Of a stretch of 59,705 nucleotides of DNA, positions 48,711 through 58,122 are shown piece after piece (the stretch's first letter is position 1; each line of letters opens with the position of its first letter). The stretch comes from Candidatus Thalassarchaeum betae (GTDB lineage Archaea > Thermoplasmatota > Poseidoniia > Poseidoniales > Thalassarchaeaceae), in assembly GCA_003193925.1 (NCBI GenBank), contig PSPG01000010.1:1-59705 (forward strand). The letters run 5' to 3'. The position numbers and the translations under genes were made by a program. The notes beneath the pieces were generated by a model, which searched no databases, was not told the origin of the DNA, and worked only from the letters and a program-made list of their open reading frames with translations.

Positions 48711-48986
48711 TCAGGAGCGCCTGACTTCGGCCAGAAGCGTCTCGAGAGCGGTTTGCACCTGAAGGCACAGGGGGCCGTAGTAGATGGGTAGGTTGGCGTC
48801 GTTGAAGATGTCGTCTAGAATCGAGGCGGTCATGCCCAGCCTCAGGTCCATCTCCTTGTCCTTGTTGAGCAGATGCTGCTCGACCGCGTCCTTCGACAGG
48901 ATCCTGATGTTGCGTGGGACCTGACTGTCATCGAGCTGCTCGAGGACCTGGGCAATCTGCTGTATCCTGTCTTCGATGTCGGTCAC
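48711..48986 (-). CDS. UPF0147 family protein
   Basis: The 91-residue all-helical protein follows the archaeal UPF0147 family: QVLEQLDDSQVPRNIRIL, EQHLLNKDKEMDLRLGMTA and ILDDIFNDANLPIYYG. Function is unknown. It lies between the isoaspartyl peptidase and aminotransferase genes on the same strand. Confidence 0.85.
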   Translation of the reverse strand: MTDIEDRIQQIAQVLEQLDDSQVPRNIRILSKDAVEQHLLNKDKEMDLRLGMTASILDDIFNDANLPIYYGPLCLQVQTALETLLAEVRRS

Positions 48987-49060
48987 GCATATCCCTCTGA
49001 TGCGGCCACCCGAAAGGGCTCCTTAAGCGCATCCCCAGAACAATCCCGCATGGGTCGGGC

Positions 49061-49846
49061 TCAGCCCCTCCAAGTGGCCCAGGGCATGTCGGTGTTGGAG
49101 TGGCCCCGACCTTCGCCCTCGGCTCCCATCGAGATCAGTCCGACCGACACTCCATCGTCGATCAACTCGTCGATGCCCCATCGCATCGCTGCATCGAGCG
49201 AGCCACCTGTAGAGCGGATTCGCTCGTATACCCTATAGCTCAGCAGCGATCTGGTGATTGCCTCGCCCACGCCGGTGGCGGCCACGGCCAGATTGCCTTC
49301 GACCCAGAAGCCGGAGCCGGGCAGAGGGACGTCGCCGACCCTTCCGGCGGGTCGGAAGCTGGTCCCGCCAGTGCTGGTCGCGCAGGCGATTGAACCAGTG
49401 CTGTCTCGGGCGATGACGCCCACGGTGTCTCCCGACTCCTCCTTGGGGGGTCTGCCCACGACGGCGGCCTTGGGGTGACCCCTGGCATCCGCCCAGACCC
49501 TGCCCCCATCTCCGGCGAGGCCGTTGATCTCCTCGTCGAGCAGGTCGGCTGCGACACGTATCGGGTTGGGGGTGTCGCGAATCCCTATGACGAAGCCGAG
49601 GCGGCCGTCAGAGGTCTGCAGCGAGGCATCCAGCGAGACCGAGCCATCGTTTCGCAATACCCCCCCGGTGCCGGCGTTGAACACCGGGTCGTCCTCGAAG
49701 ATGACACATGCCTCGACGGCGGCCTCTACAGCCGAGCCGCCGGCTTGGAGGATCTCGGCGGCGCGCTGCACCCCAGCTTCGACGTTCGCCTTCCTGTCCG
49801 GCCCCGGGCCAGCGCCGCCGTGTGCCACTGCCGCCGGTGTCGCCAT
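49061..49846 (-). CDS. Isoaspartyl peptidase / type 2 L-asparaginase (Ntn hydrolase)
   Basis: The 261-residue precursor has the family opening VAHGGAG, EACVIFEDDPVFNAGTGGVL, and the autocleavage site GDTVGVIARD, where Thr141 becomes the N-terminal nucleophile of the beta subunit. Later STGG and GVGEAITRSLLSY fit the beta chain. It hydrolyses isoaspartyl dipeptides or asparagine. The ATG at 49846 follows the MFS stop by 8 bp; upstream in-frame codons run into that gene. Confidence 0.87.
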   Translation of the reverse strand: MATPAAVAHGGAGPGPDRKANVEAGVQRAAEILQAGGSAVEAAVEACVIFEDDPVFNAGTGGVLRNDGSVSLDASLQTSDGRLGFVIGIRDTPNPIRVAADLLDEEINGLAGDGGRVWADARGHPKAAVVGRPPKEESGDTVGVIARDSTGSIACATSTGGTSFRPAGRVGDVPLPGSGFWVEGNLAVAATGVGEAITRSLLSYRVYERIRSTGGSLDAAMRWGIDELIDDGVSVGLISMGAEGEGRGHSNTDMPWATWRG

Positions 49847-49854
49847 CCAATCAC

Positions 49855-51186
49855 CTATGCTGCTCCCCGCGCCTGTGGCTCGCCGCTCAGTCGCAGCCTC
49901 AGTTGGAGGATAGTGGCGAGGACGAATATAATTCCTGCTACTCGGAAGCAGGTGTGGTAGGTCCACAGGCCCGTGCCCTGCACCGTCAGTGACCACAGAT
50001 AGGCTGCTAACAGAGGTCCAATGATGCGGGCCAGGGCTCCGAAGCCCTCCTGCGCTCCCATCACCATCCCCAGTTCGTAACCCCTGGACTTGGCCTCGAA
50101 AGTGAGCATCGACGACTGCGTCGGTGAGAACAGCCCGTTACCTATGGCGAGTCCCGCCGAGGATGCGAAGATGAGCCAACTGACGTCGGACGGGACGTAG
50201 GGTATGCTGGCTATGCCGAGGCCGCACAGCAGTGTGCCGACCAGCATCAGGCGCGGCATGCTGAACCTGTCAGTAAGAGGACCGATCAAGATGCCTTGAA
50301 TGACGACTCCGAGCAGCCCGATAAAGGCGAAAATCCAGCCGTTGTCCAGCTCGCTCCAGCCCAGCCCCCCGTCCGCGGGTGCCATCGAGGTGAACAAGAT
50401 GAACGTGCCGTGCATCATGCTGAACCCCATCAGGAAGAGGAAGTTGATCGAGACCAAGGTGGATACGATCGGGAACCTCAACACCTTGACGATGTTCGTC
50501 ATCATGCCCCCGATGCCGCTGAGCACGGAGCCCTCGGAGGACTTCCTAGCCTCTGGAGGCAGGCTCTCCGGGAGGCGGGTGATGGCTAAGAAGAGCGAGA
50601 GCAGCGACAGGGCGCTGGAGAACACACACGGGAGCAGGTACGGGTAATCGATCCACAGCTGTCCGTCGAACGGCGCGCCGATGCCGTGGGCCGGGTCGGA
50701 CAGAATGCCGCCGATGAACGGGCCGATCATGAAGCCCAGCCCGAAGGCCGCGCCGATCAACCCCATTCTCCGAGCGATCATCTCCGGCTCGCTGATGTCA
50801 CCGATGTAGGCCCTTGCTACGGCGATGTTTCCATTTCCTGCTCCTGCTAGGAAGCGGGCGGCTATCGCCATCCCGAGGCTACCGGACAGGCCGAAGACGG
50901 TGAAGAAGACCGTGTTCGAGGCCAGTCCGAACATCAGGATCGGCCTGCGGCCCACCCTGTCACTGAGCGAGCCCAGAACCGGGGTGAAGATGAACTGGGC
51001 CAGTGAGTAGACCGCGATCACGATGCCGACCCAGAGGTCGCGGCTCCCTACGTCGACGATTCCCTCGGCGACGGCCAGGTCCTGAACGTAGTAGGTCAGG
51101 AAGGGGATTACGATGGTGAACCCGATCATGTCCACCAACACGACGAGGAAGAGTACGCTCATCGGTGAGTGCTGCTTCTGGCTCAT
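49855..51186 (-). CDS. MFS transporter (drug or metabolite efflux type)
   Basis: The 443-residue protein has about 12 helices and the MFS signatures FIFTPVLGSLSDRVGRRPIL (motif A) and FLAGAGNGNIAVARAYIGD. This matches the TetA/MdtG-like drug:H+ antiporter branch. Its start codon is 2 nt after a strong hairpin (51189-51209). It lies between LonB and isoaspartyl peptidase genes on the same strand. Confidence 0.87.
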   Translation of the reverse strand: MSQKQHSPMSVLFLVVLVDMIGFTIVIPFLTYYVQDLAVAEGIVDVGSRDLWVGIVIAVYSLAQFIFTPVLGSLSDRVGRRPILMFGLASNTVFFTVFGLSGSLGMAIAARFLAGAGNGNIAVARAYIGDISEPEMIARRMGLIGAAFGLGFMIGPFIGGILSDPAHGIGAPFDGQLWIDYPYLLPCVFSSALSLLSLFLAITRLPESLPPEARKSSEGSVLSGIGGMMTNIVKVLRFPIVSTLVSINFLFLMGFSMMHGTFILFTSMAPADGGLGWSELDNGWIFAFIGLLGVVIQGILIGPLTDRFSMPRLMLVGTLLCGLGIASIPYVPSDVSWLIFASSAGLAIGNGLFSPTQSSMLTFEAKSRGYELGMVMGAQEGFGALARIIGPLLAAYLWSLTVQGTGLWTYHTCFRVAGIIFVLATILQLRLRLSGEPQARGAA

Positions 51187-51188
51187 GG

Positions 51189-51209
51189 CATCCCCGCTTC
51201 GCGGGGATG
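51189..51209 (-). promoter_or_regulatory. Strong hairpin directly before the MFS start codon
   Basis: On the minus strand CATCCCCGC-GAA-GCGGGGATG forms a perfect 9-bp stem with a GAA triloop; the central GCGAAGC is a known hyperstable mini-hairpin sequence. It lies in the 57-nt gap after lonB, ending 2 nt before the MFS ATG. It could end lonB transcripts or block translation start. No T-run follows. Confidence 0.6.
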
Positions 51210-51243
51210 ATGCGGGACTTGAAGCATTACGGCGAGGCGCCGC

Positions 51244-53298
51244 TCAAGCAGAAGGTTGGGTGTCGGTTCCCTTGTGGATGGTGTCGATTACCTTGGCTAG
51301 GCGCTCGACGAGACTGACCTTCTCCTCGGCCCCTACGAGGGAGTGCTCAAGGACCTCATCGAGTGAGTCCACAGGTATGACTTCGACCATCTGCTCCCAC
51401 TTCTCGTCCATCAAGACGTCCTGCAGGTTCGCTCGCGGAATCACCACCTTCTCGATGCCGGACTTGGCAGCGGCCTCGATCTTGGCTGTGACGCCGCCGA
51501 CCGGGAGGATCTCGCCGCGCACCGAGAGAGATCCCGTCATCGCGAGATTCTGCTCGATCGGCACGCCCTCGAAGGCGCTGATGATGGCAGTTGCCATGGT
51601 GATGGAGGCACTGTCGCCGTCGACGTTATGAGTACCCGGGAACTGCACATGCAGGTCATAGTCCTTGATGTCCTTGCCAGTGAGCTTCTTGACGACGGCG
51701 GTGATGTTGCTCACGCTCTCGTTAGCCAAGTCGGACAGGCCCCCCGTCGCGATGACCCGTCCGGACATGCCTTGGGCGGGAGTCACCATCGCCTCGACGG
51801 GTATGACTACCCCTGAGTAGTCGGACAGGCCGCTGTCAGTACCTAGCACGGCAAGTCCGTTGACTCGTCCCACGCGGTGGCCACGGTTGACCAGCATCGC
51901 GTACTCAGATTGGCGCTCGAGGTAGCGGTCTGCAACTTGTTGCTCGAGCGGCTTGGCGATCTCCCTGGCTCGAGTAACGTGCACCGAGCGTGTCAGTTCG
52001 GCGCCCTCCTCAGCTGCGAGGTCACCGGCTATGCGCACCAGGCCGCCGAGCTCGCGCAGTCGCAGGGACAACTTACCTCGGCGGCCGCTGCGCCTCTGGG
52101 CCTCCTTGAGGATCAGTGCTATCGAACTTCGATCGAAGTGTGGAATCGGCTTTCCGGAGTCCTTGTCAGCCTCGTTTCGGACCTCTTGCGCGATGAAGCG
52201 GATGAGGCGTCGGCGGTTGAGCTCGGTGTCGGGCATGTCGGTGTTGACATAGACCTCGTAGCCGTAGCCTCGGATACGGCTTCGCAGGGCGGGGTGCATG
52301 TTCTGGACGCTGTCGAGGTTGCCGGCCGCGATGAGGATGAAGTCGGTGGGCACCGGCTCTGACTTGGTCAGAGCGCCCGAGGAGCGCTCGGAGCGGCCGC
52401 AGATGGAGAGCTCCTTCTCCTGCATCGCGATAAGCAGGGCCTGCTGTTCCTCCATCCTGAGCATGCGAATCTCGTCTATGTAGAGCACTCCCTTGTTGGC
52501 GCGATGGACCGCGCCGGGCTCGACCCTCTCGTGGGCCGGAGTCGCCAAGTCGGCGCCGGACTGGAACGGGTCGTGTCGGACATCTCCCAGCAGGGCTCCG
52601 GCGAGGGTGCCCGTCGCGTCGATGAACGGAGGCTCGTCGCTCCGCTCGTGCTTGATTAGCAGCTTCGGGATGTTCCCCTCGTCACCGGCTGTCAGGCGGG
52701 TTCGGAGGAAGAAGTAGCCGAAGACGAGGATGAAGGAGCCGAAGATGAAGGTCAGGATCTCACCGCTGGTGATGGTCGCCAGCAGGAGGGCGGCGCCGAT
52801 GACGAGGGCGACGAACAGCAGGGTGCGGTTAGTGCGCTCCCTCTGCAGGCGGATCTGAGCCCGGCGCTCGGAGATAATGCGGGAGCCGCGTCCGGCCGGG
52901 ACGGTGCGGATGATCGGCTCGTTCTCGTCCTCCGAGTTGCGGTAGACCATGACGTCCTCGAGACGCTCCCGCGGCAGGAACTCCGTCATCGAGCGGGCCA
53001 GCATCGACTTGCCGGTGCCGGGATCGCCGACCATGATGACGTGGCGTCGCTGCTCGGCGGCCTTACGGACCACGATTGAGGCGGCTTCCTGCCCGATGAC
53101 CTGATCGACCAGTTTCGGAGGAATCGGCACATCTGCGGTCGAGGTTATGTCGACGCCGTCGATCCACTCCTGAACATGGGTCTCGCAGACCGGATCCTTG
53201 TTGACAGAGACCCCGAACGCGGCGCCGTCTTCCCAGGATTCCAAGGGGTCCTGATCGGGCCGCTCGATGTCGTCCGACTGGTCTGTCTCATCGCTCAT
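51244..53298 (-). CDS. lonB: Membrane-bound ATP-dependent Lon protease (LonB)
   Basis: The 684-residue protein has the archaeal LonB arrangement. The AAA+ module has Walker A GDPGTGKS (91-98), two transmembrane helices inserted at about 160-198, and Walker B VLYIDEI (271-277). The S16 protease domain carries Ser563 in HNVDGDSAS and Lys606 in GGVTAKIEAA, the Ser-Lys dyad. It degrades misfolded proteins at the inner membrane surface. A GGGGGAG ribosome-binding site lies just before the ATG. Confidence 0.95.
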   Translation of the reverse strand: MSDETDQSDDIERPDQDPLESWEDGAAFGVSVNKDPVCETHVQEWIDGVDITSTADVPIPPKLVDQVIGQEAASIVVRKAAEQRRHVIMVGDPGTGKSMLARSMTEFLPRERLEDVMVYRNSEDENEPIIRTVPAGRGSRIISERRAQIRLQRERTNRTLLFVALVIGAALLLATITSGEILTFIFGSFILVFGYFFLRTRLTAGDEGNIPKLLIKHERSDEPPFIDATGTLAGALLGDVRHDPFQSGADLATPAHERVEPGAVHRANKGVLYIDEIRMLRMEEQQALLIAMQEKELSICGRSERSSGALTKSEPVPTDFILIAAGNLDSVQNMHPALRSRIRGYGYEVYVNTDMPDTELNRRRLIRFIAQEVRNEADKDSGKPIPHFDRSSIALILKEAQRRSGRRGKLSLRLRELGGLVRIAGDLAAEEGAELTRSVHVTRAREIAKPLEQQVADRYLERQSEYAMLVNRGHRVGRVNGLAVLGTDSGLSDYSGVVIPVEAMVTPAQGMSGRVIATGGLSDLANESVSNITAVVKKLTGKDIKDYDLHVQFPGTHNVDGDSASITMATAIISAFEGVPIEQNLAMTGSLSVRGEILPVGGVTAKIEAAAKSGIEKVVIPRANLQDVLMDEKWEQMVEVIPVDSLDEVLEHSLVGAEEKVSLVERLAKVIDTIHKGTDTQPSA

Positions 53299-53376
53299 AG
53301 GCGCTCCCCCGAGGATGGTGCTGACGTTCGCACCTTCTTAAGGTGCGTCAAAACTGGCAATCGCTGTTAAGGGCGA

Positions 53377-56300
53377 TTACTGGCGTCGGCGGAGGTACTC
53401 TGCACCGTAGTAGTGCCACTGTTCCATAGTCCAGCCTGGGGGCAGTCCCTCGGGTGGCAGGGGCGGTGTCATCGGAGGCGGCGGTGGTACTTCCCCCATC
53501 AGGTCCGACTCGCCCGTCTCGGAGTCATCGTAATCCTCCTCGCGGACCGCGCTGGCGTAGTCGATTGCCGACTCGGAAGCGAGGCCCTGGCGTCGCAGGA
53601 CTAGGGCGAGCGAGAGGACCAGTGCGATGGCCAGCAGGAGTCCGATTCCGATCAATCCCGCCGACATCATGGCGCTCATACCGCCGGAGTCGGTTTCAGT
53701 GTCATCATTTCCGGGTTCATCGATGATCTCCTGTGGCTCGATGGCGTATATCCTGAGCTGTTCCTCCGTGACACGGTCGAAGTCGTTCTGGTCAACGCCT
53801 TCCACTATGAGGGTGATGTAGTCGCCGACGCCTAGGCCGGCGCCGCTGGCGGGGTTCACGATGAACGGCCCGTAATTGTGCGAGACGCCAGAGGAGTGGC
53901 AGACTCCAGTGATGCTGTTGCAGACCGTCCAGCCGACCCTGATGTCGGTCAGCACGTACGGCCCCACATTCTGGATGGTGAATGTCGGATTGGTGCCGTA
54001 CTCGACAGTGTCGAAACTAGCCACAAAGTCGGTTTCCCAGTAGAGAGGCAGGTCGTCGACTACGTGGACAGTGATGATGGAGGCACTGGCATCTCCGTGC
54101 CTGTCCTCCAAGGTGATGGTTACGACCTCGTCTCCAGACTCTTCCCATGCCATGGTCAGTATGCCGGTTATCGGATTGAACTGGGCTGCGCCGGGAACGA
54201 AGGTCATCGCCGTGGCCCAGATCTCCTCGTCGGGGTCATCGATGTCGGTCATCCTGTCGAGCAGCTCAAGGGTGATCCTCTCGCCGATCTTGACCGTGAA
54301 CTCTTCGATTCCCGTCAGGTCGATGCGGGGGGCGTCGTTGACGTTGAGGACGTGGAAGGTGATTATGGTGTCCGAGAACTTGACGTCGTCACTGGCCCTG
54401 ACGGTGATTTCGGAGATCCCGGTCGAATCATCGTCGAGCGAGCTGACCGAGAGGGTGTGGCCGGAGATGCTGGCATCGACGAGAGCCGTGTTGGAGTTCG
54501 CGAGTAACTCTAGCGTGAGTCCCGAGACTGGAACGGGGTAGCCGTTGTCATCGGTGTCGGACAGGTACTCGGTCAGCCCGATGCTGGCCGAGCCGCCCTC
54601 GTCGAAGGACTGCGTCGGGATCGGTGCCCACCTCGGAGCGCCGTTCTCTACCACGTTGAACATCATCATGCCTGAGTTCACGTCGTCGCCGTCGTCGACG
54701 GAGACGAACATGCCCTGCGGGATCGGGTTGCCCTGGACGTCCCAGATGACCTCGTCGAACTCTACGACTATCTCGAGTGTCGAGGAGTCCCACTCCACGA
54801 ACTCAGGCGAGTTGCTGTCGACGCTGAGCATAGAGAGCGGTGTCTCGGCGTCGTAGACGAGACCGATTACGGACACTCTCTCCTGAGTCTCTACCTTCAC
54901 GGTCGGCATGCCGGCGTACTGAGAGTATCCGCTGTCCAGAACCAAGGGAAGCCCGTTGCGCAGCTCGAAAGCCTCGCCGAAAATCAGCCAGTCGCTGGTC
55001 TGGCCGCCAGAATCGGTCCACTTTACCCTGAGGTCGTAGTTCCCTACCTCAGCGTTGAGCGGAGCCCCGATAGTGTGGACGTAGCGGGCGTTGCCACCGC
55101 TCCCGATCATGTCGGCAGAGATGATCCAGGCATTGTCCCACATCTCGGTTCCAGCCTTGGCGTAGTGCAGGGTCGGAGTCATTGTGGACATATCGTCCAC
55201 CATGTCGTTTGACAGAGCGGTCGACTCGAACTGGATGGTGCCGCCCCTCTCGATCGAGGTCGAAGCTATGGCCGTCGGCTGGTTGGCGACGGGCGGCATG
55301 TCGTGCAGCGCGTTGTCGTCGGCGTAGTTGTTCGACGAGACGCGGTCGCCGGTCAGGCCGGTGATCCTAGCTCGGAAGGTCGTGGAGCCAGAGGCGTACG
55401 GCGTGATGTCGGACGTGTCGAAACCAATCGTCAGAGTCTGAGTGCCGGCGGCGGCGAGGTTCGTGATAGAAGCGCCGCCGATGTAGTTCTCGTTGAGTCC
55501 CTCGAGCTCGTAAATGGTTATCTCGCCACCGTCGTTGTAGGGGTCGACGCCGTAGTTCGTGACCTCGACGCTGACATCCATGATGTCTCCCGGAACGAAG
55601 CCGAGGTTGCCGTTCTGGTTGTCGACCCGGAAGTCCGAGACGCCCACGTCGATGAGCGGGATCATGTCGAGGTCGACGGCCGAGAGGAAGGTGTTGTACG
55701 AGGCGTGCGGGCCGTCCATCAGAGCGAGGACGGGCCAGAAGTTCTCGAACTGGGTGTTCCCGCCTGCCGCCCTGACGGTGTTCAACGGAACCGTCCAAGT
55801 CCTCTCGGCGACGTTGTTCGGGGCCAGGGTCAACTCCTCAAAGCCGTTGTCGTTGCTGTTCAGCAGCCAATCCATCCAGTTGTGGTGAGGCCTGTTGCCG
55901 TTGTCGTAGGCGTCGCCGCCGAACTGCTCCGTGACTGCTCCGTAGAGGTACACGACGACCAAGGGCGACGAGCCCAGGTAGGTCACCTCGACGGTGATGG
56001 TGACCTCGTCGCCGGCGCTGTTCAGGACTGTGGAGAGTTCCATCGCGTATTCAGATATCTCGGAGCCCATGCATCCGCCGGCCTCGTAGTCGGCGTCGTA
56101 GTAGTTGGTTCCCGAAGAGCCGACCTTGTAGCAGGACCCGCTCTGGGCGTCGGCGAAGGCGAATGTCGGGTAACCACTGGAGGATGCCATCACGTGGTCA
56201 GTCCTGTAGATCGGGCCGTCGGAGGGCCAGCCTCCGGACTCGGACTCAAAGAACGAGACGAAGGTGAAGTCCTCGCCGTTCGAATTCTTGAGGTTGACAA

Positions 56301-56529
56301 GCGAGGGGCCTGCGCTGTCCATGCACGGTGGGCACCAATGTGCTCCGACGTATTCGCCGAACACAGCGTGCCCCGGGCTGGTTGCATACAGAGGCATTTC
56401 CTTCTGCTTCAGTTGTTCGCGTTCCTCGACCTTCTCGTCCATCACCATGAAGCCCGTGAAGGACATCACGACCACCAAGGCCGCTAGGGCCACCGGTTGG
56501 ACTATTGACAGCATCCGCGCCGCAGTCAT
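53377..56529 (-). CDS. Giant surface protein with thioredoxin-like and Ig/CARDB/cadherin-like domains
   Basis: The 1050-residue protein has an N-terminal hydrophobic anchor (VALAALVVVMSFTGFMVM), then a thioredoxin/Omp28-like domain with the pair CPPC (C66, C69; YVGAHWCPPCMDSAG). CARDB-like (about 285-400, VSVEVTNYGVDPYNDGG) and several Ig/cadherin-like beta domains follow (for example LSVSSLDDDSTGISEITVRA), then a C-terminal transmembrane helix (about 970-995), a Pro-rich stretch and the tail LPPGWTMEQWHYYGAEYLRRR. Such WTMEQW tails recur in my recollection on many Marine Group II surface proteins. It may be an extracellular disulfide or adhesion protein. A TATA-like GGTTATAC lies about 29 bp upstream. 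Confidence 0.8.
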   Translation of the reverse strand: MTAARMLSIVQPVALAALVVVMSFTGFMVMDEKVEEREQLKQKEMPLYATSPGHAVFGEYVGAHWCPPCMDSAGPSLVNLKNSNGEDFTFVSFFESESGGWPSDGPIYRTDHVMASSSGYPTFAFADAQSGSCYKVGSSGTNYYDADYEAGGCMGSEISEYAMELSTVLNSAGDEVTITVEVTYLGSSPLVVVYLYGAVTEQFGGDAYDNGNRPHHNWMDWLLNSNDNGFEELTLAPNNVAERTWTVPLNTVRAAGGNTQFENFWPVLALMDGPHASYNTFLSAVDLDMIPLIDVGVSDFRVDNQNGNLGFVPGDIMDVSVEVTNYGVDPYNDGGEITIYELEGLNENYIGGASITNLAAAGTQTLTIGFDTSDITPYASGSTTFRARITGLTGDRVSSNNYADDNALHDMPPVANQPTAIASTSIERGGTIQFESTALSNDMVDDMSTMTPTLHYAKAGTEMWDNAWIISADMIGSGGNARYVHTIGAPLNAEVGNYDLRVKWTDSGGQTSDWLIFGEAFELRNGLPLVLDSGYSQYAGMPTVKVETQERVSVIGLVYDAETPLSMLSVDSNSPEFVEWDSSTLEIVVEFDEVIWDVQGNPIPQGMFVSVDDGDDVNSGMMMFNVVENGAPRWAPIPTQSFDEGGSASIGLTEYLSDTDDNGYPVPVSGLTLELLANSNTALVDASISGHTLSVSSLDDDSTGISEITVRASDDVKFSDTIITFHVLNVNDAPRIDLTGIEEFTVKIGERITLELLDRMTDIDDPDEEIWATAMTFVPGAAQFNPITGILTMAWEESGDEVVTITLEDRHGDASASIITVHVVDDLPLYWETDFVASFDTVEYGTNPTFTIQNVGPYVLTDIRVGWTVCNSITGVCHSSGVSHNYGPFIVNPASGAGLGVGDYITLIVEGVDQNDFDRVTEEQLRIYAIEPQEIIDEPGNDDTETDSGGMSAMMSAGLIGIGLLLAIALVLSLALVLRRQGLASESAIDYASAVREEDYDDSETGESDLMGEVPPPPPMTPPLPPEGLPPGWTMEQWHYYGAEYLRRRQ

Positions 56530-56642
56530 CGTCCTTTCCGTGACGAGGCGCCGTATAACCGTGCTGTAGCCCGGGTAGGGGGGGATAATCGGCTCTATAG
56601 AGCCGCCGAAGCACTTGAAGCGTGAAGGCGAGCCGCGAGGCC

Positions 56643-57455
56643 ATGAGCGATGGCAGTGGGGGCGAGTGGGTCGCGCTGAGGGAGGACGACGGGCGAGCCT
56701 ACCTGCTCCGCCGGGCGCCCGGTGAGGTCAAGGTGAAGGGGCTCGGCAGGTTCGACGCCGAGCAGCTCTTGGACGGCTACTCGATCGGCGACAGGATCAG
56801 CGTCGGCCAGAAGTCCCTGACCATCGTCGACCCCGCGCTGCCCGAGGCTCGCCGGAACATGGCGCGGAGGGCTCAAGTCATCGGCGCGAAGGACTCGGGG
56901 TTCCTCGTTTCCTGGATGGGGATTGGGGTTGGATCCAGGGTGCTCGAGGGGGGACACGGCTCGGCCGGTCTCGCCATGCACCTAGCCAACGTGCTCGGCT
57001 CGGCTGGCACCCTCATCTCTGTCGAGTCACGGCCCGAGCACGCCGAGGTCGGCCGGGCCAACATGGAGCGCCTGTCCGAGGTGCTCCCCGAATTCCCCGA
57101 CTGGCACCTCATAGACGGCGACATGTCCGACATCGGCCAGACCGTCACCGAGATCTGCGGCTCGCTCGACGCAGCCATCATCGACATCGCCGAGCCGTGG
57201 CGGGTCGTCCCTGCGGTCGAGCCGCTCCTGCGGGCGGGCGGCAGGCTCGCTTGCTACTGCCCGACCACCTCCCAGCTCGAGAAGTCGTGGGAGGCGGCCG
57301 GGGAGCGGGGTCTGGTGATCGAGTGGGCCGGCGAGATAATCGAGCGCAGGTGGGTCAGGGCGAGCAAGGGCGGGGTTAGGCCCGGCAACCAGCCGATGGG
57401 GCACACCGCGTTCCTGCTCATCGCTGCCAAGGTGGCTCCGAGCGAGGAGGAATGA
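56643..57455 (+). CDS. tRNA (adenine-N1)-methyltransferase, TrmI-like
   Basis: The 270-residue protein has an N-terminal beta domain (GLGRFDAEQLLDGYSIGDRI), then RRAQVIGAKDSGFLVSWMGI and the SAM-binding GSRVLEGGHGSAGLAMHLA, then ESRPEHAEVGRANM and the C-terminal AGEIIERRWVRASKGGVRPG. The layout matches archaeal/bacterial TrmI, which methylates A57/A58 in tRNA. Motif I reads EGGHGSAG rather than EAGTGSGA. The ATG at 56643 is preferred over the one at 56622. It is divergent from the giant surface protein. Confidence 0.85.
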   Translation: MSDGSGGEWVALREDDGRAYLLRRAPGEVKVKGLGRFDAEQLLDGYSIGDRISVGQKSLTIVDPALPEARRNMARRAQVIGAKDSGFLVSWMGIGVGSRVLEGGHGSAGLAMHLANVLGSAGTLISVESRPEHAEVGRANMERLSEVLPEFPDWHLIDGDMSDIGQTVTEICGSLDAAIIDIAEPWRVVPAVEPLLRAGGRLACYCPTTSQLEKSWEAAGERGLVIEWAGEIIERRWVRASKGGVRPGNQPMGHTAFLLIAAKVAPSEEE

Positions 57456-57459
57456 CCAC

Positions 57460-57558
57460 ATGATTGTCACAGTCTTCCGTTCCCGACTCAATCCGGATAT
57501 CGGCGAGGAGTACACGGAGATGGCAGGCCGAATGAGCGGATACCTGAAATCGGACTGA
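57460..57558 (+). pseudogene. Truncated antibiotic-biosynthesis-monooxygenase (ABM) domain remnant
   Basis: A short frame of 32 residues, MIVTVFRSRLNPDIGEEYTE then MAGRMSGYLKSD, stops at 57556-57558. It matches the first strand and helix of ABM/DUF1330-type ferredoxin-like domains, which are normally about 95 residues, and no frame continues the homology before GtrA. Deletion inside the gene is likely; a true micro-peptide cannot be excluded. Confidence 0.45.
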
Positions 57559-57578
57559 TCGGCGCGGCTCGAGAAAGA

Positions 57579-58073
57579 GTGAGTGGTTTCCTCATGGGCT
57601 GGATCGGCGAATTCAAGGGCAGGGTCGCCGATGTCGGTTGGACCTCGGGGAAGATGCTGCGCGAGTTCATGAGATTCAACGTCACGGGTTGCTTTAACTC
57701 GGCATTCGCATTCATTCTGTACGAATTGCTCTACCGGGTCAACATCTGGGATGCTCACACGGCCGTGGCGGCTTGGGTGGTATCCAGCATCATAGGGAAC
57801 GTCGAAGCCCACTATATGCACTACAGATTCACATTCAAGTCGGTCTTCAATTACACCACCAGCCTGAATAGGGCATTCTGGTGCTACACTGCTCTACTCG
57901 TAGTGACCACGACCTCGGAGTACTTCATGATAGAGAGATGGCTCATCAACCACCACATTGCTTGGCTGATCAACACCTGTCTGTTCGGCTTCCTGAACTT
58001 CGTGCTCATCCGCTGGCTGGCCTTCCCTCCCGAACTCGACGTTGCCTATATCGAGCGATTGTCGGATGATTGA
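57579..58073 (+). CDS. GtrA-family membrane protein
   Basis: The 164-residue protein has four hydrophobic helices and the GtrA pattern: REFMRFNVTGCFNSAFAFIL, VAAWVVSSIIGNVEAHYMHYRFTF and LINTCLFGFLNFVLIRWLAF. GtrA-like proteins help move polyprenyl-linked sugars across membranes in surface glycan synthesis. No glycosyltransferase is adjacent. The start is a GTG at 57579 or the ATG at 57594. The G+C content appears lower than in the neighbours by eye. Confidence 0.82.
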   Translation: MSGFLMGWIGEFKGRVADVGWTSGKMLREFMRFNVTGCFNSAFAFILYELLYRVNIWDAHTAVAAWVVSSIIGNVEAHYMHYRFTFKSVFNYTTSLNRAFWCYTALLVVTTTSEYFMIERWLINHHIAWLINTCLFGFLNFVLIRWLAFPPELDVAYIERLSDD

Positions 58074-58122
58074 GCCTCCGAGCCCGATACCATTCAAAAC
58101 CCCGCCCCGACACGAGAGGGGC

